A DNA stretch of 64,000 nucleotides from an uncultured Bacteroides sp. GTDB lineage: Bacteria > Bacteroidota > Bacteroidia > Bacteroidales > Bacteroidaceae. Positions 34,434 through 41,833 of the stretch are shown here, piece by piece; the first letter of the stretch is position 1, and each line of letters opens with the position of its first letter. Location: the NCBI GenBank assembly GCA_937890825.1, contig CALADS010000074.1:1-64000 (forward strand), in the 5' to 3' direction. Below the pieces are notes generated by a model. The model ran no database searches, was not told where the DNA came from, and saw nothing but the letters and a program-made list of their open reading frames with translations. Position numbers and translations under genes: made by a program.

Positions 34434-36332
34434 GTGCATCAAGAAATTTTAAAACAATACTGGGGATACGACTCTTTCAGAGGAATCCAGGAAAAAATCA
34501 TCGACAGCATCAGCCAAGGGAAAGATACCCTAGGGCTGATGCCTACCGGTGGTGGAAAATCTATCACTTTTCAGGTACCGGCAATGGCCATGGAGGGAAT
34601 TTGCTTGGTAATCACCCCACTGATTGCACTGATGAAAGACCAGGTACAAAACCTCAAAGCAAGAGGTATCAAAGCTCTGGCCATCTACTCCGGCATGAAC
34701 CGGCAAGATATCCTTACCACTCTGGAAAACTGCATCTTCGGAAATTACAAGTTTCTCTACATATCACCCGAACGGCTGGATACTGAAATATTCCGTGCCA
34801 AATTGCAGAAAATGAATGTCTGCATGATAACGGTGGATGAAAGCCATTGTATCTCTCAATGGGGGTATGACTTCAGACCTGCCTATTTGAAGATAGCCGA
34901 CATACGAGAATTACTACCCGGCGTACCTGTGCTGGCCTTGACAGCTACTGCCACTCCGGAAGTAGTAAAAGACATACAGGCCAAGCTGCATTTTCGCAAG
35001 GAAAATGTATTCCAGATGAGTTTTGAGCGCAGTAATCTGGCTTACGTAGTGCGAAAAACAGAAAATAAAGCAGAAGAACTGCTGCACATTCTACACCGGA
35101 TAAACGGAAGTGGTATCATCTATGTACGTAACCGCAGACGAACCAAGGAAATAGCCGAATGGCTAAACACCCAAAACATCACAGCCGACTTCTATCACGC
35201 CGGACTGGATGATGCTGCCAAGGATATCCGCCAACAGCGATGGCAAAAAGGAGAAAGCCGCATCATGGTAGCCACCAATGCCTTTGGCATGGGAATAGAT
35301 AAACCAGATGTACGCTTGGTGATACACGTAGACTTACCCGATGCTATCGAGGCTTATTTTCAGGAAGCCGGCAGGGCGGGACGTGACGGAGAGAAATCAT
35401 ATGCCATCATCCTATATGCGCAATCGGATCAAAGCAACTTAAAGAAACGCATAACCGACTCTTTCCCTGAAAAGGAATACATAAAATCAGTCTACGAGAA
35501 TCTACAGTATTATTACGAAATGGCTATGGGAGATGGACTGGAGTGCGTGCGTGAATTCAACATTGATGACTTTTGCCGAAAATTCAAATATTTTCCGATA
35601 CAAGTAGACAGTGCTTTGCGAATATTGACCCTGGCCGGTTATCTGGAATATACCGACGAACGAGACAATGCTTCACGGCTGCTGTTTACCCTACGGAGGG
35701 ATGAACTATACAAACTGCATAACCTGGATGAAAATACCGACAAACTGATTCAAACCGTTTTACGGTCATATACAGGATTATTTACCGATTACGCTTTCAT
35801 CAATGAAGATTTGCTAGGCACCCGAACAGGCTTATCGCGCAGGCAAATCTACGAAGTGCTCATCAACCTGGCCAAGATGCACATCGTAAGTTACATTCCA
35901 AGAAAAAAGACACCTTATATAATATATACGAAAGAACGAATAGACACCCAGTTCATCCGACTACAACCTGCCGTATATGAAGAGCGCAAAGAACGATACG
36001 TGCGACGCATAGAAGCTATGCTGGAGTATGTCAACATGAACCATGTATGCCGCAGCAAAATGCTGCTGCGCTATTTCGGTGAAAAAACCGACCATAACTG
36101 CGGACAATGCGACGCCTGCATACAGCAAAAAAAGAAGAAATCGGCCAACACTGCCCAGACATGGCAAACTGATATTCTACAAATATTGGCTGACGGTCCG
36201 CAAACACCAGCACACATCTACAGCCAACTGAAAAGCGATGATGCAGAAAGGGTGGCAGAAGCTATAGAACAGCTTATCGACTTAGATAAAATCTGCCTGC
36301 AGAATGGCTTTTTACAAATTAAAGAAGAATAA
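34434..36332 (+). CDS. recQ: ATP-dependent DNA helicase RecQ
   Basis: A 632-residue 3'-5' helicase. Motif I LMPTGGGKS near 42-50, DEXH-type DESHCISQWG near 135-144, LTATATPEV, the helicase C-terminal ATNAFGMGIDKPDVR near 280-294 and QEAGRAGRDG near 310-319, then a zinc-binding RQC part (CRSKMLLRYFGE...CGQCDAC near 540-560). The frame is open upstream into recJ, but homology begins at HQEILKQYWGYDSFRG, so I choose GTG 34434, giving MHQEIL; this leaves 22 bases after the recJ stop. The C-terminus has a winged-helix-like end instead of a clear HRDC domain. Paired with recJ for the RecF-type recombination pathway. Confidence 0.93.
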   Translation: MHQEILKQYWGYDSFRGIQEKIIDSISQGKDTLGLMPTGGGKSITFQVPAMAMEGICLVITPLIALMKDQVQNLKARGIKALAIYSGMNRQDILTTLENCIFGNYKFLYISPERLDTEIFRAKLQKMNVCMITVDESHCISQWGYDFRPAYLKIADIRELLPGVPVLALTATATPEVVKDIQAKLHFRKENVFQMSFERSNLAYVVRKTENKAEELLHILHRINGSGIIYVRNRRRTKEIAEWLNTQNITADFYHAGLDDAAKDIRQQRWQKGESRIMVATNAFGMGIDKPDVRLVIHVDLPDAIEAYFQEAGRAGRDGEKSYAIILYAQSDQSNLKKRITDSFPEKEYIKSVYENLQYYYEMAMGDGLECVREFNIDDFCRKFKYFPIQVDSALRILTLAGYLEYTDERDNASRLLFTLRRDELYKLHNLDENTDKLIQTVLRSYTGLFTDYAFINEDLLGTRTGLSRRQIYEVLINLAKMHIVSYIPRKKTPYIIYTKERIDTQFIRLQPAVYEERKERYVRRIEAMLEYVNMNHVCRSKMLLRYFGEKTDHNCGQCDACIQQKKKKSANTAQTWQTDILQILADGPQTPAHIYSQLKSDDAERVAEAIEQLIDLDKICLQNGFLQIKEE

Positions 36333-36358
36333 TCTTTCGCTTACTATGCGAAATCCAT

Positions 36359-36366
36359 TATTTTTG
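36359..36366 (+). promoter_or_regulatory. -7 box, TPR gene
   Basis: TATTTTTG, 43 bases before the TPR gene start at 36409. -33 element unclear. Confidence 0.35.
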
Positions 36367-36408
36367 TAACTACAAACGATTTAATAACCAACTATCAACT
36401 GAATAACT

Positions 36409-37368
36409 ATGGGATTCTTCAAATCTTTCTTCTCCGGAAAAAATGAAAGCCCGGAAAGCGAAAAGAAAAAATCAGAGCAAAAGAACTTTGAGATATTCAA
36501 ATACGACGGCATGCGTGCACAGCGTATGGGCAGAACAGATTACGCTATAAAATGTTTCAATGAAGCACTCAAATTACAGGAAGACTTCGAAACAATGGGG
36601 TATCTGGCACAAGTATACATACAAAGTAATCAATTGGAAAAAGGACGCGAAATGCTGGAAAAAATGTGCACCCTGGAAAAAGAACATGTAGATACCTTTA
36701 TAGCATTGGCCAATGTGTGCTACATGATGGAAGACTATCCGGCTATGGCAGATGCTGCCCAACATGCCATCCGCATAGAAGAAGGCAATGCCATGGCGCA
36801 TTATCTGCTGGGAAAAGCCAACAACGAACAGGGAGACGGCATCATGAGCATAGCCCATCTGACCAAAGCCATCGTATTGAAAGATGACTTTACAGAAGCT
36901 CGCTTGCTACGCGCCGAAGCATTGGTCAACATGTGTCAGTACCGGGAAGCTATGGAAGATATTGATGCTGTTCTGGCACAAACTCCCGATGAAGAAAATG
37001 CTCTTCTCATCCGAGGCAAAATAAAAGAAATAACCGGTGAACAAGAAGCTGCCCAGGCCGACTACAGCCAAGTGATAGAGCAAAACCCATTCAATGAGAA
37101 AGCATTCCTCTATCTAGGGCAATTATTTATCGGACAAAAGAAATTGACCGAAGCTATCGCCTTATTTGACGAAGCACTGGAACTGAACCCCAACTTTGCC
37201 CAGGCTTATCATGAAAGAGGCAGAGCCAAACTACTGAATGGTGATAAAGAAGGCTCTTGGGAAGACATGAAGAAAGGCCTGGAACTCGATCCGCAAGAAG
37301 CCAAAAATCTGAACGGACAGTACGATAATCAAGCATTAAACAGACAGACTGATATATTAGGACTCTAG
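36409..37368 (+). CDS. TPR-repeat protein
   Basis: A 319-residue protein with no signal peptide, a charged Lys/Ser/Glu-rich start (residues 10-28) and about seven to eight tetratricopeptide units from residue 35 to 300, for example RMGRTDYAIKCFNEALKL, EDYPAMADAAQHAIRIEEG, QKKLTEAIALFDEALELNPNF. Acidic Glu/Asp turn residues are regular. It is probably a cytosolic scaffold or adaptor; no catalytic domain is seen. It precedes the aromatic operon but has its own box and a separate role. Confidence 0.75.
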   Translation: MGFFKSFFSGKNESPESEKKKSEQKNFEIFKYDGMRAQRMGRTDYAIKCFNEALKLQEDFETMGYLAQVYIQSNQLEKGREMLEKMCTLEKEHVDTFIALANVCYMMEDYPAMADAAQHAIRIEEGNAMAHYLLGKANNEQGDGIMSIAHLTKAIVLKDDFTEARLLRAEALVNMCQYREAMEDIDAVLAQTPDEENALLIRGKIKEITGEQEAAQADYSQVIEQNPFNEKAFLYLGQLFIGQKKLTEAIALFDEALELNPNFAQAYHERGRAKLLNGDKEGSWEDMKKGLELDPQEAKNLNGQYDNQALNRQTDILGL

Positions 37369-37406
37369 CCTCATCAACTAGAAAAATAAAAAAATATCAT
37401 TTTTAG

Positions 37407-37436
37407 TTTGTTTTTAAAATAAAAGTATTACATTTG
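37407..37436 (+). promoter_or_regulatory. promoter of the pheA leader and aromatic operon
   Basis: TTTG (37407-37410) and TACATTTG (37429-37436, form TAnnTTTG) are 18 bases apart, the standard Bacteroides -33/-7 layout. Transcription would begin about 37441-37445, leaving a leader of about 215 bases before pheA. Confidence 0.65.
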
Positions 37437-37469
37437 CCGTTGTATTAAAAACAAAAAGACAATAATCGC

Positions 37470-37556
37470 ATGATTTTATTTACTTATACATACCGATTCT
37501 TCTTTTACTTTTACTTTAGCCAAAAAGTAGAGCGGGAGTTTGTATGTATCAAGTGA
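37470..37556 (+). CDS. pheL: Phe/Tyr-rich leader peptide (28 aa) of the aromatic operon
   Basis: ATG at 37470 opens a 28-codon frame ending TGA at 37554-37556. Eleven of the 28 residues are aromatic: seven Phe and four Tyr. They include seven in a row at positions 10-16 (FFFYFYF, codons 37497-37517), preceded by ILFTYTY. This is the hallmark of a ribosome-stalling leader peptide, as in E. coli pheL and pheST. Its codons run through the 5' arm of the antiterminator stem. The symbol is by analogy, and homology to pheL is not claimed. Translation is not proved, but chance occurrence just before pheA is very unlikely. Confidence 0.85.
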   Translation: MILFTYTYRFFFYFYFSQKVEREFVCIK

Positions 37557-37638
37557 CAGTGATACTTAAGAACTGAATTATAAAACAAAACACATACAAA
37601 TCCCGCTCCACTGACATGGATGCGGGATTTTTATTTAT
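37531..37638 (+). promoter_or_regulatory. transcription attenuator upstream of pheA
   Basis: Two alternative pairings share one segment. Antiterminator: AGCGGGAGTTTGTATGT (37531-37547) with 37591-37607, one bulged G. Terminator: AAATCCCGC (37598-37606) with GCGGGATTT (37622-37630), followed by TTATTTAT. A ribosome stalled on the aromatic codons near 37497-37517 leaves 37531 on free to form the antiterminator; one that reaches the stop at 37554 covers it, and the terminator forms. A small hairpin GTATCA/TGATAC (37546-37551 with 37560-37565) may act as a pause signal. The model is inferred from sequence. Confidence 0.8.
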
Positions 37639-37655
37639 ACAGAAAAGGAAAGAAC

Positions 37656-38495
37656 ATGAAAAGAATAGCCATCCAAGGAACATTGGGTTCATACCATGAG
37701 ATTGCAGCTCATCAGTATTTTAAAGATGAAGAGATAGAACTCATCTGCTGTGCTACCTTTGAAGATGTATTCAAGACTATTCATAAGGACAGTCAAACCA
37801 TTGGCATGCTGGCTATCGAAAACACCATTGCCGGAAGCCTGCTACACAACAACGAATTACTGCGCCAAAGCGGCACGCAAATTATAGGTGAATGCAAACT
37901 TCGTATTTCTCACAGTTTTGTCTGCCTGCCTGATGAGGATTGGAAAGATATCAAAGAAGTAAACTCTCACCCCATAGCACTGATGCAGTGCAGAGAGTTC
38001 CTGGCACAGCACCCCACTATCAAAGTAGTAGAAGGAGAAGATACGGCCAGAAGTGCAGAAACGATACAGAATAAACAGCTGCACGGACATGCCGCTATTT
38101 GTTCGAAAGCGGCTGCCGAACGATACGGCATGAAGATACTGCAAGAAGGCATCGAAACCAACAAGCATAACTTTACACGCTTTCTAGTAGTGGCCGACCC
38201 CTGGCAGGTAGATGAAATCAACAGACACCGGACAAAGGAAACCAACAAGGCCAGCATGGTATTTACACTGCCACATACAGAAGGAAGCTTGTCGCAAGTG
38301 TTGTCTATCTTATCTTTCTATAAAATCAACTTAACTAAAATACAGTCTCTCCCGATTATAGGCAGGGAATGGGAATATCAATTCTACATAGATATCGTAT
38401 TCGACCATATGCTGCGGTATAAACAGGCGATAGCTGCTATTTTACCGCTTACCAAAGAATTAAAAATATTGGGAGAATACGAATCGGTAGACTAA
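37656..38495 (+). CDS. pheA: prephenate dehydratase
   Basis: A 279-residue enzyme turning prephenate to phenylpyruvate for phenylalanine synthesis. The dehydratase domain runs from residue 1 to about 180: IQGTLGSYHEIAA at the start, AIENTIAGSLLHNN near 50-63, and the catalytic-site TRF of NKHNFTRFLVV near 168-178. A C-terminal ACT domain (about 195-275, with EGSLSQVLSILSFYKINLTKI in two parts) is the usual phenylalanine sensor. There is no chorismate mutase part, because that activity lies in the third gene. I start at ATG 37656; an upstream TTG-opened extension would run into the attenuator hairpin. First gene after the leader. Confidence 0.95.
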   Translation: MKRIAIQGTLGSYHEIAAHQYFKDEEIELICCATFEDVFKTIHKDSQTIGMLAIENTIAGSLLHNNELLRQSGTQIIGECKLRISHSFVCLPDEDWKDIKEVNSHPIALMQCREFLAQHPTIKVVEGEDTARSAETIQNKQLHGHAAICSKAAAERYGMKILQEGIETNKHNFTRFLVVADPWQVDEINRHRTKETNKASMVFTLPHTEGSLSQVLSILSFYKINLTKIQSLPIIGREWEYQFYIDIVFDHMLRYKQAIAAILPLTKELKILGEYESVD

Positions 38496-38528
38496 ACATA
38501 GGATACTAACCACTTAAGAAGCAAATCA

Positions 38529-39713
38529 ATGAACAACCAGAATTACACACCGGCCAACAGACTGACAAACGTCAGTGAATATTACTTCTCTAGAAAATTA
38601 AAAGAAGTGGCCCAAATGAATGCACAAGGAATGGATGTTATCAGTTTGGGGGTTGGCAGCCCTGATATGCCTCCCTCAGAACAAAGCATAGAAACCTTGT
38701 GCCAAGCAGCCCATCAGACAGACGGACACGGTTATATGCCGTATATAGGCATTCCGGAACTTCGGCTAGGCTTTGCCAATTGGTATAAAAAATGGTACGG
38801 AGTGGAACTGGATGCCAACACTGAAATCCAACCGCTGATTGGTTCCAAGGAGGGTATACTCCACGTGACGCTAGCATTCGTCAATCCAGGAGAACAGGTA
38901 CTTGTTCCCAATCCAGGTTACCCCACTTATACATCACTCAGCAAATTACTGGGGGCAGAAGTGGTGAACTATCGTCTGAAAGAAGAAAATGGATGGATGC
39001 CCGACTTCGAGGAACTGGAACAGATGGATCTCAGCCGGGTAAAACTGATGTGGACCAATTATCCCAATATGCCTACCGGTGCCAATGCTACTCCGGACCT
39101 TTACGAACAATTGGTGGCATTTGCTCATAAAAAAGGCATTATCATTGTAAATGATAACCCGTATAGTTTTATTCTGAACAATCACCCACTGAGCATACTC
39201 AGCACACCGGGCGCCAAAGATTGCTGCATAGAATTCAATTCAATGAGTAAAAGTCATAACATGCCCGGATGGCGCATCGGCATGCTGGCTTCCAACGCTC
39301 AATTTGTACAATGGATAGTGAAAGTGAAAAGCAATATAGACAGCGGCATGTTTCGCGCCGTACAATTAGCCGCGGCCAAAGCACTGGAGGCAGATGACAA
39401 CTGGTATGAAGACAACAACAGGAACTACCGGAACAGAAGAAAACTAGCCGGCGACATTATGAAGGCCTTGCACTGCAGCTACGATGACAATCAGGTAGGA
39501 ATGTTTCTTTGGGGAAGAATTCCGGAATATTACACAGACGTGGAAGAATTAACAGAACGAATACTGCATGAAGCGCACGTATTCATTACTCCCGGATTTA
39601 TTTTTGGCAGCAACGGAAAACGATATATCCGCATTTCGCTCTGCTGCCAAGAAGAAAAACTTAAGGAAGCACTCTGCAGAATAGAGCAACTCAACAGCTT
39701 AAAAACAGCTTAA
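38529..39713 (+). CDS. class I/II aminotransferase of the aromatic operon
   Basis: A 394-residue pyridoxal-phosphate aminotransferase of the LL-diaminopimelate-aminotransferase-like group. The PLP lysine lies in EFNSMSKSHNMPGWRIG near residues 236-250; the substrate arginine and phosphate-binding motifs (NPGYPTYTSL near 126-135, WTNYPNMPTGA near 176-186, NDNPYSF near 207-213) are present. Its place between pheA and the DAHP synthase gene suggests it forms phenylalanine and tyrosine from their keto acids, or aminates prephenate; sequence alone does not separate these. Confidence 0.85.
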   Translation: MNNQNYTPANRLTNVSEYYFSRKLKEVAQMNAQGMDVISLGVGSPDMPPSEQSIETLCQAAHQTDGHGYMPYIGIPELRLGFANWYKKWYGVELDANTEIQPLIGSKEGILHVTLAFVNPGEQVLVPNPGYPTYTSLSKLLGAEVVNYRLKEENGWMPDFEELEQMDLSRVKLMWTNYPNMPTGANATPDLYEQLVAFAHKKGIIIVNDNPYSFILNNHPLSILSTPGAKDCCIEFNSMSKSHNMPGWRIGMLASNAQFVQWIVKVKSNIDSGMFRAVQLAAAKALEADDNWYEDNNRNYRNRRKLAGDIMKALHCSYDDNQVGMFLWGRIPEYYTDVEELTERILHEAHVFITPGFIFGSNGKRYIRISLCCQEEKLKEALCRIEQLNSLKTA

Positions 39714-39739
39714 AAAAAAGATGGCTGATAACACTGAAT

Positions 39740-39761
39740 AAGTACTTCATAAGGAGTACTT
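39740..39761 (+). other. small hairpin between aminotransferase and DAHP synthase genes
   Basis: AAGTACT (39740-39746) pairs with AGTACTT (39755-39761) in the 159-base gap. It has no T-run, so it is more likely a processing or stability element than a terminator; support is weak. Confidence 0.3.
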
Positions 39762-39872
39762 AAACCATTGATAGTAAGAAAAAACAGAAAAAGCCATTAA
39801 TTATTTTATACAGAAAGTAGTTAATGCAACTTCTAAAGAACGAAAATATAAATCATCAAAATATAAGAGGTT

Positions 39873-40940
39873 ATGGAACTTGACTTAATTCCCATCAAAC
39901 TGGAAGGTATAGAAGACAAACGACCGCTGGTTATAGCCGGTCCTTGTAGCGCCGAAACAGAAGAGCAAGTAATGAACACAGCTAAACAATTGGCCGACAA
40001 AGGTTGCAAAATATTCCGTGCAGGTATCTGGAAACCTCGCACCAAACCAGGAGGTTTCGAAGGTGTGGGCGTAGAAGGACTGGCATGGCTGAAAGAAGTG
40101 AAGAAGGAAACTGGTATGTATGTCACTACCGAAGTGGCCACAGCCAAACATGTATATGAATGTCTGAAAGCAGGTCTCGACATGCTATGGATTGGTGCCA
40201 GAACCACAGCCAATCCCTTTGCCATGCAAGAAATAGCAGATGCACTGAAAGGAGTAGACATCCCTATCTTCGTAAAAAATCCGGTTAACCCTGATTTGGA
40301 ACTTTGGATTGGTGCTTTGGAACGCATCAATGGAGCAGGACTGAAAAGGCTGGCAGCTATACACCGTGGATTCAGCAGTTACGACAAAAAGATATACCGC
40401 AACTTGCCGCAATGGCACATACCCATCGAACTGCGCCGCCGCATACCCAACCTGCCGATACTCTGCGATCCCAGCCACATAGGTGGCAAGCGTGAACTGA
40501 TAGCCCCACTCTGCCAACAAGCTATGGACTTAGGATTCGACGGCCTCATCGTGGAAAGTCACTGTAACCCGGATGCCGCCTGGAGCGATGCAGCGCAACA
40601 AGTGACACCGGATGTACTGGATTATATCCTAAACTTACTGGTTATCAGGGATGTGACACAAAGTACCGAAAACTTGAATGTACTGCGTAAACAAATTGAC
40701 GAATGCGACAACGAACTGATTCAGATACTAGCCAAACGAATGCGGGTGGCACGAGAAATCGGAACGTACAAAAAAGAGCACGATATGACCATCCTGCAAA
40801 CCGGCCGATACAATGAAATATTAGATAAGCGAGGTTCGCAAGGTGCGCTTTGCGGTATGGATGCAGAATTTATCAAAAAAGTATTCGAAGCCATTCATGA
40901 AGAAAGCGTACGTCAGCAGATGGAAATAATCAATAAATAA
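39873..40940 (+). CDS. bifunctional DAHP synthase / chorismate mutase
   Basis: A 355-residue fusion. Residues 1 to about 255 are a type I-beta 3-deoxy-7-phosphoheptulonate synthase: VIAGPCSAETEEQ near 19-31, KIFRAGIWKPRTKPGGFEG near 46-64, WIGARTTANP near 104-113, VKNPVNPD near 131-138 and CDPSHIGGKRE near 196-206. Residues about 265-355 are an AroQ chorismate mutase (LRKQIDECDNELIQILAKRMRVAREIGTYKK in helix form, split over about 270-300). In such Bacteroidales fusions the mutase part also regulates the synthase. One protein thus catalyses the entry step and the chorismate branch step. Neighbours pheA and tyrA use its product prephenate. Confidence 0.95.
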   Translation: MELDLIPIKLEGIEDKRPLVIAGPCSAETEEQVMNTAKQLADKGCKIFRAGIWKPRTKPGGFEGVGVEGLAWLKEVKKETGMYVTTEVATAKHVYECLKAGLDMLWIGARTTANPFAMQEIADALKGVDIPIFVKNPVNPDLELWIGALERINGAGLKRLAAIHRGFSSYDKKIYRNLPQWHIPIELRRRIPNLPILCDPSHIGGKRELIAPLCQQAMDLGFDGLIVESHCNPDAAWSDAAQQVTPDVLDYILNLLVIRDVTQSTENLNVLRKQIDECDNELIQILAKRMRVAREIGTYKKEHDMTILQTGRYNEILDKRGSQGALCGMDAEFIKKVFEAIHEESVRQQMEIINK

Positions 40941-41008
40941 TACAGAAAGAATAGCACTCTTATGCTGGTCTTATCTGTGCATACTTATCACTTCAGCCAT
41001 ATACCTGT

Positions 41009-41782
41009 ATGAGAATATTAATTTTAGGAGCCGGGAAAATGGGCTCGTTTTTTACCGATATGTTAAGTTTCCAACATGAAACTGCCGTTTTTGATACCAA
41101 TCCCCACCAATTGCGCTTTGTGTACAACACCTATCGCTTTACCAGCCTGGACGAAATCAAAGACTTCGAACCAGAACTGGTTATCAATGCCGTAACGGTG
41201 AAATATACGCTCGAAGCATTCCGCATGGTACTGCCGGTACTTCCCAAAGACTGCATCATCAGTGACATTGCTTCCGTAAAGACAGGACTGAAATCATTCT
41301 ACGAAGAAAGCGGATTCCGATTCGTTTCCACCCATCCTATGTTTGGTCCCACGTTCGCCAGTCTGAATAATTTAAGCAATGAAAATGCCATTATCATCAG
41401 TGAAGGAGATTACCTGGGAAAAATTTTCTTCAAAGACCTGTATCAAACGATGAAGCTGAATATCTTTGAATACACATTTGAAGAGCATGATGAAACGGTA
41501 GCCTACTCGCTCTCTATACCCTTTGTATCAACCTTTGCTTTTGCAGCAGTGATGAAACATCAAGAAGCGCCTGGAACCACCTTCAAAAAGCACATGGCCA
41601 TAGCCAAAGGCTTGCTCAGTGAAGACGACTATCTATTACAAGAGATTCTCTTCAACCCCCGCACGAGCGCACAAGTAGAAAACATTCGATTAGAACTAAA
41701 GAAGTTACTGGAAATTATCACCAACAAGGATGCAGAAGGCATGAAAAAATACCTGTCGAAAATACGAATGCACATACGATAA
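41009..41782 (+). CDS. tyrA: prephenate dehydrogenase
   Basis: A 257-residue NAD(P)-dependent enzyme giving 4-hydroxyphenylpyruvate for tyrosine. N-terminal nucleotide motif GAGKMGSF at residues 7-14; the segment SDIASVKTGLKSFYEE near 90-105 and the catalytic STHPMFGPTFASL near 110-122 are typical of TyrA; the rest is the helical dimerisation part. Shorter than the E. coli T-protein because no chorismate mutase domain is attached. Last gene of the operon; an inverted repeat ATACGATAAT/ATTATCGTAT (41774-41783 with 41792-41801) covers its stop. Confidence 0.93.
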   Translation: MRILILGAGKMGSFFTDMLSFQHETAVFDTNPHQLRFVYNTYRFTSLDEIKDFEPELVINAVTVKYTLEAFRMVLPVLPKDCIISDIASVKTGLKSFYEESGFRFVSTHPMFGPTFASLNNLSNENAIIISEGDYLGKIFFKDLYQTMKLNIFEYTFEEHDETVAYSLSIPFVSTFAFAAVMKHQEAPGTTFKKHMAIAKGLLSEDDYLLQEILFNPRTSAQVENIRLELKKLLEIITNKDAEGMKKYLSKIRMHIR

Positions 41783-41801
41783 TTAGCACACATTATCGTA
41801 T
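41774..41801 (+). terminator. possible weak terminator over the tyrA stop
   Basis: Perfect 10-base inverted repeat with an 8-base loop, but A/T-rich and without a clean T-run. It is followed directly by a TATATTTG box (41799-41806) that could start the GH95 gene's transcript. Confidence 0.4.
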
Positions 41802-41833
41802 ATTTGGAGCTGAAAAAGCAACCTGTTCGTATC

